64,000 bases of DNA, taken from contig DAHUYQ010000016.1 in NCBI GenBank assembly GCA_027315115.1, positions 1 to 64,000 of the forward strand, read 5' to 3'. This document shows positions 54,088 to 62,679 of this stretch, piece after piece (position 1 is the stretch's first letter; each line of letters starts with the position of its first letter). The translations under genes were made by a program, and so were the position numbers. This DNA comes from Solirubrobacterales bacterium (lineage in GTDB: Bacteria; Actinomycetota; Thermoleophilia; Solirubrobacterales; Solirubrobacteraceae). The notes under the pieces were generated by a model that was given only the letters and a program-made list of their open reading frames with translations, was not told the origin of the DNA and searched no databases.

Positions 54088-55265
54088 GTCGAGGCCATGG
54101 TCGTCGCGTCGAGGCCGGCCAGGCAGGGGCCGAGATAGCGAGCGGCGATCTTGCCGGGAGGCGACCACATCGGCGCATCGCCTATCTCGGAGGCAAAGCC
54201 ATGACCGCCGGTGATGCGTGCGCTGAGATAGCGCCGTCTGGATCCGGTGAGCAGCATCCCGCGCAGCACCGGCGCGAACGGCTCGCGCGGCACCCCGGCG
54301 CCTGCCAGCGCCGCGATCGACCGTGCGGCCACGTCGGCCTGCTGCGCCGAGATCCCGCCGTGCTTGACCGGAAAGTCCACCGCGTCTCCGGCGGCGAACA
54401 CCGGCCCGGAGTCCGGCACCTGGCCGAAGCGATCGACTCTGACGAAGCCGTGTTTGGCCGACGGGATGCCACGCACGGCGGGCCCGTAGAGCTCCGGCAG
54501 CGCCACGATCCGGTCCACGACCAGCCGGCGATCGCCCGGGTCGACGGTGATCTCACCAGAGCCCACCACTTCGGCGTAGGCCGAGGTGATTGTCTGTATG
54601 CCGGCCTCCTTCAGCAACGCCCGCACCGCATCGCTCGCCTTGCCGCCGAAGATCGCAAGCGGCGTGTCCTCCGGCGTGAGGATCGTGATCTCAGCCGCCA
54701 CGTTCATCTCGAACGCGCGCGCCGCGGTCATCAACGCCAGCTCGTAGATCGGCAGCGGCCAGGCCATCCTGGCCGGTATCACGAACGCCAGCGATCGCAC
54801 CGCCCCTTCCTCCACGTCCTGGATCAGCCCGTGCATCAGCTCGTCAAGTCGCGCATCGTCGATCGTGATCGCATGAGTGAACCGTGGCCTCGCGTTCGCC
54901 CCGACGGCGATCCCGAGCGCCCCGTAGGGAAGCTGCTCGCCGGAGGCGGTGTGAACGAGCCGGGCGTCGGGCTCCACCCAGGCGAGCTCGTCGAGCACAT
55001 GAGCGGCTTTCGCCTCCCGCAGGATCCGATCCAGCGGGTAGCGCGCCGCGGGAGCGTAGGCGAACGGCTCCCGCACCGAGTAGGGCCGGTACACGAACTC
55101 CTGGTTGGGCGCGATCACGGTGAGCTCGGTGTGCTCCGGGGCCAGGTCGTGGAGCGCGAGCGCCAGCTCCAGCGCCGCCACTCCGCCTCCCGCGATCAGG
55201 ACCGGCAGCGGCTTGGCGGCAGCGGGCGGGCTCTCACCGCCTCGATCGGCATGCTCCGGGCTCAT
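54084..55265 (-). CDS. FAD-dependent NAD(P)/quinone oxidoreductase
   Basis: 393-aa two-dinucleotide-binding-domain flavoprotein. FAD motif LIAGGGVAALELALALHDL (about 19-37), second Rossmann region, and the C-terminal FAD site PVFAAGDAVDFPVKHGGISA. It looks like the NDH-2/sulfide:quinone oxidoreductase group, but I see only one Cys (in YLGPCLAGL), whereas SQR needs a set of redox Cys. An NADH or quinone role is therefore more likely. ATG 55265 overlaps the upstream USP stop by 4 bases, and its stop overlaps the downstream USP start by 4 bases. Confidence 0.88.
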   Translation of the reverse strand: MSPEHADRGGESPPAAAKPLPVLIAGGGVAALELALALHDLAPEHTELTVIAPNQEFVYRPYSVREPFAYAPAARYPLDRILREAKAAHVLDELAWVEPDARLVHTASGEQLPYGALGIAVGANARPRFTHAITIDDARLDELMHGLIQDVEEGAVRSLAFVIPARMAWPLPIYELALMTAARAFEMNVAAEITILTPEDTPLAIFGGKASDAVRALLKEAGIQTITSAYAEVVGSGEITVDPGDRRLVVDRIVALPELYGPAVRGIPSAKHGFVRVDRFGQVPDSGPVFAAGDAVDFPVKHGGISAQQADVAARSIAALAGAGVPREPFAPVLRGMLLTGSRRRYLSARITGGHGFASEIGDAPMWSPPGKIAARYLGPCLAGLDATTMAST

Positions 55266-56140
55266 GGCCGGAGCTCCGGCGGGATCACCAGCACCGAGCA
55301 GCCGAGCGTCCGCACCGCTCGACGGCTGACGCTTCCCAGCATCGCTCCCACGTCGCCTGCCCGGCGGCTGCCGAGCACCGCCAGCGTGGCGTTCTCGGCG
55401 TCCACCACCTGCTCGATCAGCTCGGACGCGCCGCTGGGCTCGATGGTGGTGCGAGCACGATCTCCACAGGCGCGCTCCAGCAGCGCCTTCTGGGCCAAGA
55501 CCCTGTGCGGATGTGCGTTGGACTCGCTGCCCTGGGCATGAACCAGGACGATGCGTCGGCATTCCGGCCGGGCGAGCCGCACGGCGAGCTCGACGAGCGC
55601 ATCAGAGCCTTCACAGCCGTCGCTCGCGACGACGATCGTCTCTGCGAGCGGCCGTTCAGCGGGGGCTCGTGCCAGCAACAGGGGCGTCGTGAAGGTTCGC
55701 AGCGTCTCCACCGCCACGCTGCCGCCGAAGGTCCCGAACGCCGAATGCGACGGCGCGCCCAGCGCCAGCAGGTCATAGTCGGCCGCCCGGTTGGCGATCA
55801 CCTTCGAGGGTGGGCCACCCGGATCGACCAGCGGCGTGAAGGACACTCCGCTGCGCTCCGCGATCTGCGACGCACGCGCGATCACCCTGCCCGCTCGCAG
55901 TGATCCGAGCGCGGCCGACCTGAACTTTCCGCCGCCCCGGGTGGCCGCGATGGCAAGCAGCGTGAGGTGGCCCTGCGCGCCGACGAGCTCCGCCGCCTGC
56001 CGCACCGCCGCGAAGCTCGGCTTGGTGCCGTCCACCGCGCACAGCGCACGCTCGAACGGGCGCGGCAGGGCGTCCGGCGCCGGCGCAACTGTGTGGACTG
56101 CGCGCAGTCGATTTCCCGTGTGCTCTCCGGTCTCGGTCAT
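55262..56140 (-). CDS. Tandem universal stress protein
   Basis: 292 aa from ATG 56140, with GGAGG 8 bases upstream. Domain 1 starts FERALCAVDGTKPSFAAV and has DLLALGAPSHSAFGTFGGSV. Domain 2 starts ETIVVASDGCEGSDALV and has LAVLGSRRAGDVGAMLGSV, a good ATP-loop pattern. It heads the USP-oxidoreductase-USP operon and is divergent from the two-GAF sensor kinase across a 147-base region full of repeats. Confidence 0.92.
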   Translation of the reverse strand: MTETGEHTGNRLRAVHTVAPAPDALPRPFERALCAVDGTKPSFAAVRQAAELVGAQGHLTLLAIAATRGGGKFRSAALGSLRAGRVIARASQIAERSGVSFTPLVDPGGPPSKVIANRAADYDLLALGAPSHSAFGTFGGSVAVETLRTFTTPLLLARAPAERPLAETIVVASDGCEGSDALVELAVRLARPECRRIVLVHAQGSESNAHPHRVLAQKALLERACGDRARTTIEPSGASELIEQVVDAENATLAVLGSRRAGDVGAMLGSVSRRAVRTLGCSVLVIPPELRP

Positions 56141-56168
56141 GGGCACAGCCTCCCAGCGCAGCGCTCCG

Positions 56169-56257
56169 CACGCATCCGGGTTTGTCCAGCGCCGCCTTGC
56201 GGCTTCTGTGCTCCGTTGGGGGTTTTGTACGGATGCGTGGAATACGGATGCCCGGAA
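56169..56257. promoter_or_regulatory. Repeated CGGATGCGTG motifs in a divergent promoter region
   Basis: cacgcatccg (56169-56178) is the exact inverse of cggatgcgtg (56230-56239). Two 15-base direct repeats, tacggatgcgtggaa (56228-56242) and tacggatgcccggaa (56243-56257), follow head to tail. A likely -10 for the kinase gene, TTATGCT, lies at 56267-56273. The layout suggests binding sites for a shared regulator between the USP operon and the kinase gene. Confidence 0.5.
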
Positions 56258-56287
56258 CATTCGTGGTTATGCTTGTAGCTGGCAAAG

Positions 56288-58087
56288 ATGGTCGACATCG
56301 AGAACGATCTGTGGATTCGCCGGCTGCTCGACGTCGGCCGAGCGCTGATGAGCGAGCTCGACCGCGAGGCGGTGCTGCGACGCGTGTTGGAGATCGCCTG
56401 CGAAGCGACCCAGGCTCGCTACGCGGCGCTCGGGATCCTCAACGAGACGCGCACCGCGCTGGAGAGGTTCGTGACGCTGGGGATCGACGAGCAGGCGCGC
56501 CGCCAGATCGGCGATCTGCCGGTCGGGCGGGGTGTGCTCGGGGTGCTGATCGACGATCCCCAACCGCTGCGCCTCGCCGATGTCGCACGCCATCCGCGCA
56601 GCTACGGCTTCCCTGCGGGGCACCCTGTGATGCGCTCGTTTCTGGGCGTGCCGGTGCTGATTGGCGGCCAGGCCTGGGGCAACCTCTACCTGACCGAGAA
56701 GCAGGGCGGCGCGCACTTCACCGAGCAGGACGAGCAGGTGGCGATGGTGCTGGCGGAGTGGGCGGCAATCGCGATCGAGAACGCACGCGTCTACGAGACC
56801 AGTGAGAAGCGCCGCATCGAGCTCGAGCAGGCGGTGCTCGGGCTGCAGGCCAGCAGAGACGTGGCGATCGCGATCGGCAGCGATCTCAGCCTGGAGCATG
56901 CGCTGGAGCTGATCGTCAAGCGCGGCAGGGCGCTGGTGGACGCGCGCAGCATCGTGATCATGCTTCGCGACGGCCCCGACCTGGTCGTCTCCGCGGGCGC
57001 CGGGCACGTCGAGGACATGCGCGGCACCCGCGTCTCGATCGCCGACTCGACCTCGGGGGAGGTGATGCGGCAAGCACGCCCGCGGCGAATCGGAAACGCC
57101 GGCGAGAAGCTGCGCGTGGCGCCGCAGAGCGTCTTCGGCGTGCCCGATCCGCACACGGCGCTGCTCGTGCCGCTGGTCTACAGAGGAGATGCGGTCGGCG
57201 TGCTGGCCGCCTTCGACCGCGGGCCCGAGGGGCACCAGTTCACGGCGGAGGACGAGCAGTTGCTGGAGAGCTTCGCGGCGAGCGCCGCGACCGCCGTGGC
57301 GATGGCGCAGAACGCGCAGGCGGACCGGCTTCGCAGCGCCCTGGCGGCCGCGGACGCCGAACGCCGTCGCTGGGGCCGCGAGCTGCACGACGAGACGCTG
57401 CAGGGCCTTGGCGGGCTGCGGCTGCTGCTCTCGACCGCGTTACGTAGCGAGGACCGCGGACATCTCACCAAGGCGGCCGGCGAGGCGATCGGCCACATAG
57501 AGCGCGAGATCAAGAACCTGCGATCGATCATCTCCGAGCTGCGTCCCGCGGCGCTGGACGATCTCGGCCTGCGCGCCGCGATCGAGACGCTCGTGGAGGG
57601 CCACCGCGAGATGCACGACCTGCGGATCGTCTGCGAGCTGAGCCTGCCTGATACCGACACCGGCCATGCGCGGCTGGACCCCGAGCTGGAGATCGGCGCC
57701 TACAGGCTCGTGCAGGAGGCGCTCACCAACGTCGTCAAGCATGCCCAGGCCGGCGAAGTGAAGATCTCCGTCAAGCACGAGGCCGGGGAGGTCGCGATCG
57801 AGGTCGCCGACGACGGCGTGGGCTTCTCCCCCGAGTCGCGCAGCGAGGGCTTCGGACTGGTCGGCATGCGCGAGCGGGTGCGGCTCGCCTCCGGCGGCCT
57901 GAGCATCACCTCCGCGCCAGGCTCCGGAACGGTCGTGCGCGCACGGCTCTCCGCGGTCTCCGGCGATGGCGACCTCGGCGGCATGCTCGCCGAAGGTGGA
58001 CGCTCCCAGGTCCACCTGGAGCAGGGTGAGCCGCGGGCGCAGCAGGCCGAGGCTCAGACGCCGAGCAGGCCGCGCCGCAGCGCGTAG
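56288..58087 (+). CDS. Two-GAF sensor histidine kinase (DosS/DevS-like)
   Basis: 599 aa soluble kinase. GAF-A (about 25-170) contains GRGVLGVLIDDPQPLRL, and His112 in GHPVMRSFLGVPV aligns with the segment that carries the heme-ligand His of mycobacterial DosS/DosT. GAF-B is about 190-345. The HisKA_3 domain has the phospho-acceptor His367 in WGRELHDETLQGLGGL. The HATPase has EALTNVVKHAQAG, VADDGVGF and FGLVGMRERV. It would sense O2, NO or redox state and phosphorylate a NarL-type regulator, perhaps the one at 41668. Its 3' end overlaps an antisense LuxR gene by 34 bases. Confidence 0.9.
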   Translation: MVDIENDLWIRRLLDVGRALMSELDREAVLRRVLEIACEATQARYAALGILNETRTALERFVTLGIDEQARRQIGDLPVGRGVLGVLIDDPQPLRLADVARHPRSYGFPAGHPVMRSFLGVPVLIGGQAWGNLYLTEKQGGAHFTEQDEQVAMVLAEWAAIAIENARVYETSEKRRIELEQAVLGLQASRDVAIAIGSDLSLEHALELIVKRGRALVDARSIVIMLRDGPDLVVSAGAGHVEDMRGTRVSIADSTSGEVMRQARPRRIGNAGEKLRVAPQSVFGVPDPHTALLVPLVYRGDAVGVLAAFDRGPEGHQFTAEDEQLLESFAASAATAVAMAQNAQADRLRSALAAADAERRRWGRELHDETLQGLGGLRLLLSTALRSEDRGHLTKAAGEAIGHIEREIKNLRSIISELRPAALDDLGLRAAIETLVEGHREMHDLRIVCELSLPDTDTGHARLDPELEIGAYRLVQEALTNVVKHAQAGEVKISVKHEAGEVAIEVADDGVGFSPESRSEGFGLVGMRERVRLASGGLSITSAPGSGTVVRARLSAVSGDGDLGGMLAEGGRSQVHLEQGEPRAQQAEAQTPSRPRRSA

Positions 58088-58305
58088 CGCACCAGCTCGG
58101 CTCTTTTGCTGAGCCCGAGCTTGCGGTTTATCCGCGCGCGGTGGGTCTCGACTGTGCGAGGAGAGAGATGAAGCTGACGTGCGACCTCCGCCGATGTGTG
58201 ACCGAGCGCGATCAACCGCAGCACCTCCGTCTCGCGGACGCTCAGCCCATCGAGCCTCGTTTCGCCTGCCCCGTTCAGCGTCCTCGTAGTGGCAACGGTG
58301 TTCAT
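58054..58305 (-). CDS. Stand-alone LuxR-type HTH protein
   Basis: 83 aa, only a GerE/LuxR DNA-binding domain: LSVRETEVLRLIALGHTSAE and HLSPRTVETHRARINRKL, with no receiver. The HTH is close in sequence to that of the response regulator at 41668. It could compete for or modulate the same sites, or be a truncated regulator. It overlaps the kinase gene tail-to-tail by 34 bases and is divergent from trehalose synthase. Confidence 0.8.
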   Translation of the reverse strand: MNTVATTRTLNGAGETRLDGLSVRETEVLRLIALGHTSAEVARQLHLSPRTVETHRARINRKLGLSKRAELVRYALRRGLLGV

Positions 58306-58377
58306 ATGGAGAAGCTAGCCCCGTGCCCATCGAGGACCACCGTGCAAACTCGCCGGATCGGCGTGGCAAAGCACTGA

Positions 58378-58430
58378 GAGGCGCCGGCCCGACCAAGAGG
58401 CGCCGGCCCGAGCAAGAGGCGCCGGCCGCT
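58378..58430. repeat. Three 19-bp direct repeats in an intergenic region
   Basis: gaggcgccggcccgaccaa at 58378-58396, a near-copy at 58397-58415 and a partial third at 58416-58430. Each contains the palindrome ggcgcc. They lie between the LuxR-HTH gene and the trehalose synthase gene; the rest of 58306-58551 shows no gene. Confidence 0.85.
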
Positions 58431-58472
58431 CCCACCGCGTGCGGCGATGCCGTGCCCACGGTGGTGAGAATC

Positions 58473-58484
58473 ACGGATGTCCGG
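58473..58484 (+). promoter_or_regulatory. Copy of the ACGGATGyCCGG motif upstream of trehalose synthase
   Basis: acggatgtccgg matches acggatgcccgg at 56244-56255 in 11 of 12 positions. It contains the small palindrome CGGA-TG-TCCG. Placed 67 bases before the treT start, it could be a shared regulator site. Confidence 0.35.
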
Positions 58485-58551
58485 TCGCCCGGTGCGCCTG
58501 ATCCTGGGTAGCGCAAATCGCACAATCGACCGGGAAGGCGGCACTGACTCG

Positions 58552-59913
58552 ATGCTGCAGCAGGTGACGGTTGGGCGCTGGTCGCTCGATGCCTACGAGG
58601 GAATCGTGCCGGCCGCGATCCTCGAGGAGCTGCGCCGGCTGGCGGCGCAACTCGACGGTGCGCGGATCCTCGTGATCAACGCCACCCCGTACGGCGGCGG
58701 CGTCTCGGAGCTGCTGCGCTCCTCCGTGCCGCTGCTGCGCGATCTGGGCCTGCAGGTGGACTGGAAGGTGATGCCCGGAGACCAAGACTTCTACAGGGCC
58801 ACCAAGGCGTTGCACAACGCGCTGCAGGGCTCGCCGCGGCCGCTCACCACCGCCGAGCAGGTGGCTTATCTGGACTGTGCGCGCGAGAACGCGACCAGCC
58901 TGGACGGCGAATACGACTTCGTCATCGTTCACGACCCCCAACCGGCCGGCCTGCTGGCCGCACACGGCAAGCACGACGGCGCGCGCTGGATCTGGCGCTG
59001 TCACATCGACACCAGCGAGCCCAACGCGGATGCCTGGAGCTTCCTCTCCCCGCTGCTGGCCGCGTTCGACGCGGCGGTGTTCACGATGCTGGAGTTCGTG
59101 CCCCCGAGCTTCCCGGTGCGGCGCGTGGAGACGATCGCGCCGGCGATCGACCCTCTGAGCCCGAAGAACATCGAGCTCTCGCCACAGATCACCGACCAGA
59201 TCCTCGACTGGATGGGGATCGACCTGCCGGGCAGGCTGATCACCCAGGTCTCGCGCTTCGATCTCTGGAAGGACCCGCTGGGCGTGATCGCCGCCTACCG
59301 GCTGGTGCGCGAGGATCTCCCCGAGCTGCAGCTCGCGCTCGTCGGCTCGATGGCGCTCGACGACCCGGAGGGATGGGAGGTCTACCGCGAGGTCACCGAG
59401 TACGCGGCCCACGATCCGCTGATCCACATCTACACCAACCTCACCGGCGCGAGCAACATCGAGGTCAACGCCTTCCAGCGGCTCTCCGAGGTGGTGATCC
59501 AGAAGTCGATTCGGGAGGGCTTCGGCCTGGTGGTCTCAGAGTCGCTGTGGAAGGGCACGCCCGTCGTCGCCGGGCACGCGGGCGGCATCCCGATCCAGAT
59601 GCCGGACGGCCGCGGCGGGGCGCTTGTGGAGGGCGTGGAGGAGTGTGCGCAGGCGCTGCTGGGCATGCTGCGCGATCCCGAGATGGCCAACCGCATGGGA
59701 GCGGAAGGCCGCGACTGGGTGCGCGAGCACTTCCTGCTGCCGCGACTGCTGCGTGACGAACTGCGGCTGCTCAATGGGCTCGTCTCATCCCAGCCATCCA
59801 CTTCGCGGTGGGCGGGCGCCCGGCAGGCAGACACGCCGCAGGCAGACACGCAGCAGGCCGGCGCCCGGCAGGCAAGCCCCCGGCACGCAAGCCCACATGG
59901 AGCAGAGCGCTGA
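58552..59913 (+). CDS. treT: Trehalose glycosyltransferring synthase (GT4)
   Basis: Joins NDP-glucose and glucose to make trehalose. About 453 aa from ATG 58552. GT4 features: [34 protein letters not shown], the nucleotide-sugar loop [18 protein letters not shown], and [20 protein letters not shown] with the E-x7-E-type motif. The last 35 residues are a repetitive Gln/Ala/Arg tail ([13 protein letters not shown]). The frame is open to GTG 58477. Trehalose would act as compatible solute or reserve. The stop lies 17 bases inside the ATPase gene. Confidence 0.88.
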   Translation: MLQQVTVGRWSLDAYEGIVPAAILEELRRLAAQLDGARILVINATPYGGGVSELLRSSVPLLRDLGLQVDWKVMPGDQDFYRATKALHNALQGSPRPLTTAEQVAYLDCARENATSLDGEYDFVIVHDPQPAGLLAAHGKHDGARWIWRCHIDTSEPNADAWSFLSPLLAAFDAAVFTMLEFVPPSFPVRRVETIAPAIDPLSPKNIELSPQITDQILDWMGIDLPGRLITQVSRFDLWKDPLGVIAAYRLVREDLPELQLALVGSMALDDPEGWEVYREVTEYAAHDPLIHIYTNLTGASNIEVNAFQRLSEVVIQKSIREGFGLVVSESLWKGTPVVAGHAGGIPIQMPDGRGGALVEGVEECAQALLGMLRDPEMANRMGAEGRDWVREHFLLPRLLRDELRLLNGLVSSQPSTSRWAGARQADTPQADTQQAGARQASPRHASPHGAER

Positions 59914-62659
59914 AGACCTGGCGACGCCGGATGCGACCGAGCGCGTAGACCTGCTGCTGCGCGACCTGCGCAGCTCTCGCGAGGGCCTCTCCTCGCGAGA
60001 GGCCGCGCGCCGGCTGCTGCAGCACGGACCAAACGAGCTGCGCCGGCGTGGCGGCCTGCGCTGGCCGGGCGAGCTGATGCGCCAGCTCACGCATCCGCTT
60101 GCGCTGCTGCTGTGGCTGGCGGGAGCGCTCTCCTTCGCGGTCGGCAACCAGACGGTCGGGATCGCCGTGGTGCTGGTGATCATGCTCAACGCGGCATTCG
60201 CGTTCGCACAGGAGATCGAGGCCGAGCGCGCCGTCGAGGCGCTTGCGGGCTATCTGCCCCAGCAGGCCCGCGTGATGCGCGACGGCGAGGTCGTCACAGC
60301 CGAGGCGGCTTCGCTGGTGCCTGGCGACGTCGTGCTCGTGGCCGAGGGTGACCGGGTGCCGGCTGACATGCGGCTGCTCACCGGCGCGGTGGAGGTGGAC
60401 CTCTCCACGCTGACAGGCGAGTCGGCGCCTGTGATGCGCGACGCGATGCTCGGCGATCGCCATGTTCCGCGGCTGGCGGCGCGCGACCTGCTCTTCAGCG
60501 GCACGACCTGCGACGAGGGCGAAGCGGCCGGCATCGTCTTCGCGACGGGCATGCGCACCGAGCTCGGCCGGATCGCCGCTCTCTCCGAGCGCGTCAAGGA
60601 AGAGCCGAGCCCGCTGGAAGAACAGGTCCGCAGGGTCGCGTGGCTGATCGCGGCGATCGCGCTGACGATGGCGATCGGGTTCGTGCCGGTCGCCATCTTC
60701 GCCGCGGGCCTCTCCCTCGAAGACGGTGTCGTCTTCGCCGTCGGGCTGCTGGCCGGCAACGTGCCAGAGGGCCTGCTGCCGGCGATCACGCTCGCGCTTG
60801 CGGTCGCGGTGAGCCTGCTGGCGCGCCGCGGCGCTCTGGTCAAGCGCCTGAGCGCCGTGGAGACGCTCGGCAGCACCGACGTGATCTGCACCGACAAGAC
60901 GGGCACGCTGACCCTCAACAGAATGCGGCCCGTCGGCGCCTGGACGCGAGCGGGAGAGAGCGACCTGCGCAGGGAGCGCGCGGCAACGCCGGGAGGCCCG
61001 GCGGTGCAGGCGCTGGCCACGGCGGCCGTCGCGTGCAACAACGCGGATCTGGATGCGCACCGGGACGGCCAGGGCGAGGGCGCGAGCGGCGACCCGACCG
61101 AGATAGCCGTCCTGATCGCCGCCGCGGCGCTGGGCGCGGACCCCGACACGAGCCGCTTCAGGAGCGTCCGCAAGGCGACCTACCACTTCGACCCTCGACG
61201 CAAGATGATGTCCACGCTGGACCCTGTCGACGGCGGCTGGCGGCTGCACACCAAGGGCGCGCCTGAGACGATGCTGCCTCGCTGCGCGACGATCCTCGCG
61301 CGGGAAGGCCGTCCCGTCGCCCTGACCGACAGCGAGCGAACGGAGATCTCCGCCCGGGTGGAGCGCTTCGCGCGCGAAGGCCTGCGGGTGCTCGCGTTCG
61401 CGGAGCGCCGGCTGGACACGGACGCCGCACCGGCCCGCGAGCTTGCCGAGCAGGACATGTGCTTCCTCGGTCTCGTGAGCATGGTGGACCCGCCGCGCGC
61501 GGAGGTGAGCGACGCAGTCTCGACCTGCCATCAGGCCGGCATTCGGGTCATCGTGATCACGGGCGACCATCCTCTGACCGCCGCCGCGATCGCGTCGCAG
61601 GTCGGCATCGGCGGCGCCGCCCCCAGAGCGGTCGATGCGTCGCACATCGACCACACGCACGAGCGGCAGCTCGAGGACCTGCTGGCCGGCGGAGAGGAGC
61701 TGATCTTCGCGCGCGCCTCCCCGGAGGCCAAGCTCCAGATCGCCGAAGCGCTGGAGGCCCAAGGCCACACGATCGCCATGACCGGCGACGGGGTCAACGA
61801 CGCGCCGGCACTGCGGCGGGCCGACATCGGCGTGGCGATGGGCCGCTCAGGCACCGACGTCGCGCGCGAGGCCGCCACGATGGTCCTCACCGACGACAAC
61901 TTCGCGACGATCGCGATCGCGATCGAGGCGGGCAGGCGCGTCTACGCCAACGTGCGCAAGTTCATCACCTACATCTTCGCCCACGCCACCCCGGAGGTCG
62001 CGCCGTTCCTGCTCTTCGCGCTGGCCGGGGGCGCGGTGCCGCTGCCGCTCACCGTGATGCAGATACTCGCCTTCGACGTGGGCACCGAGACGCTGCCCTC
62101 GCTGGCGCTCGCACGCGACCCGGCCGAGCCGGGCAGCATGCGCAAGCCACCGCGCCCACGCTCGGAGGGCGTGATCCGCGGGTCCATGCTGCTGCGCGCA
62201 TGGCTCTTCCTGGGCGTGCTGATCGCGGCGCTCTCGCTCGGCGGCTACTTCTACGTGCTGAGGAGCGCTGGCTGGCACCCGGGCGTTCCGACGGGGCCCG
62301 GGCACCCACTCCACCACGCTTACCTGCAGGCCACGACGATGACGTTCATGGGCATGATCGCGGGACAGATCGGGACGGCGTTCGCGGTGCGCACGCAGCG
62401 CGCGTCGTTGTGGTCGATCGGCGTGTTTAGCAACCCCTTCCTGCTGTACGCGATCGTCGCGGAGCTCGCGATCGCGGCGCTGTTCGTCTACGCGCCGCCG
62501 CTGCAGTCGCTGCTGGGCACGGCGGCGCTGCCGGTGAAGTACCTGGCGATCCTGCCCGCCTATCCGCTGGTCGTCTGGGGCGCGGACGAGATACGGCGCT
62601 GGGCGCTGCGCCGAAGCGAAGCCGCACGCGCCCGCCGGCTCCAGCACGCCGGTGCTTAG
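59897..62659 (+). CDS. P2-type cation-transporting ATPase
   Basis: 920 aa. Cytosolic N-terminus, then ten expected helices. TLTGESAPV (171-179) is the actuator loop and [18 protein letters not shown] (288-305) the M4 ion site. [10 protein letters not shown] (331-340) has phospho-acceptor Asp333; KGAPETML and [21 protein letters not shown] complete the P/N domains. This is the Ca2+/Mg2+/Na+ P2 class, close in layout to mycobacterial CtpF, a DosR-regulon member. The ion cannot be fixed by eye. ATG 59897 overlaps treT by 17 bases; a frame open farther upstream is a shadow. Confidence 0.93.
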   Translation: MEQSAEDLATPDATERVDLLLRDLRSSREGLSSREAARRLLQHGPNELRRRGGLRWPGELMRQLTHPLALLLWLAGALSFAVGNQTVGIAVVLVIMLNAAFAFAQEIEAERAVEALAGYLPQQARVMRDGEVVTAEAASLVPGDVVLVAEGDRVPADMRLLTGAVEVDLSTLTGESAPVMRDAMLGDRHVPRLAARDLLFSGTTCDEGEAAGIVFATGMRTELGRIAALSERVKEEPSPLEEQVRRVAWLIAAIALTMAIGFVPVAIFAAGLSLEDGVVFAVGLLAGNVPEGLLPAITLALAVAVSLLARRGALVKRLSAVETLGSTDVICTDKTGTLTLNRMRPVGAWTRAGESDLRRERAATPGGPAVQALATAAVACNNADLDAHRDGQGEGASGDPTEIAVLIAAAALGADPDTSRFRSVRKATYHFDPRRKMMSTLDPVDGGWRLHTKGAPETMLPRCATILAREGRPVALTDSERTEISARVERFAREGLRVLAFAERRLDTDAAPARELAEQDMCFLGLVSMVDPPRAEVSDAVSTCHQAGIRVIVITGDHPLTAAAIASQVGIGGAAPRAVDASHIDHTHERQLEDLLAGGEELIFARASPEAKLQIAEALEAQGHTIAMTGDGVNDAPALRRADIGVAMGRSGTDVAREAATMVLTDDNFATIAIAIEAGRRVYANVRKFITYIFAHATPEVAPFLLFALAGGAVPLPLTVMQILAFDVGTETLPSLALARDPAEPGSMRKPPRPRSEGVIRGSMLLRAWLFLGVLIAALSLGGYFYVLRSAGWHPGVPTGPGHPLHHAYLQATTMTFMGMIAGQIGTAFAVRTQRASLWSIGVFSNPFLLYAIVAELAIAALFVYAPPLQSLLGTAALPVKYLAILPAYPLVVWGADEIRRWALRRSEAARARRLQHAGA

Positions 62660-62679
62660 CGCCCATCAGGGAGGATCTC

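Noticed and set aside
54084-55265. Sulfide:quinone oxidoreductase
   Set aside because: Overall fold fits, but only one cysteine is visible and SQR needs a redox cysteine set.
57440-58525. 361-codon minus-strand frame
   Set aside because: Mostly antisense to the kinase gene and out of frame with the LuxR-HTH gene; no domain visible.
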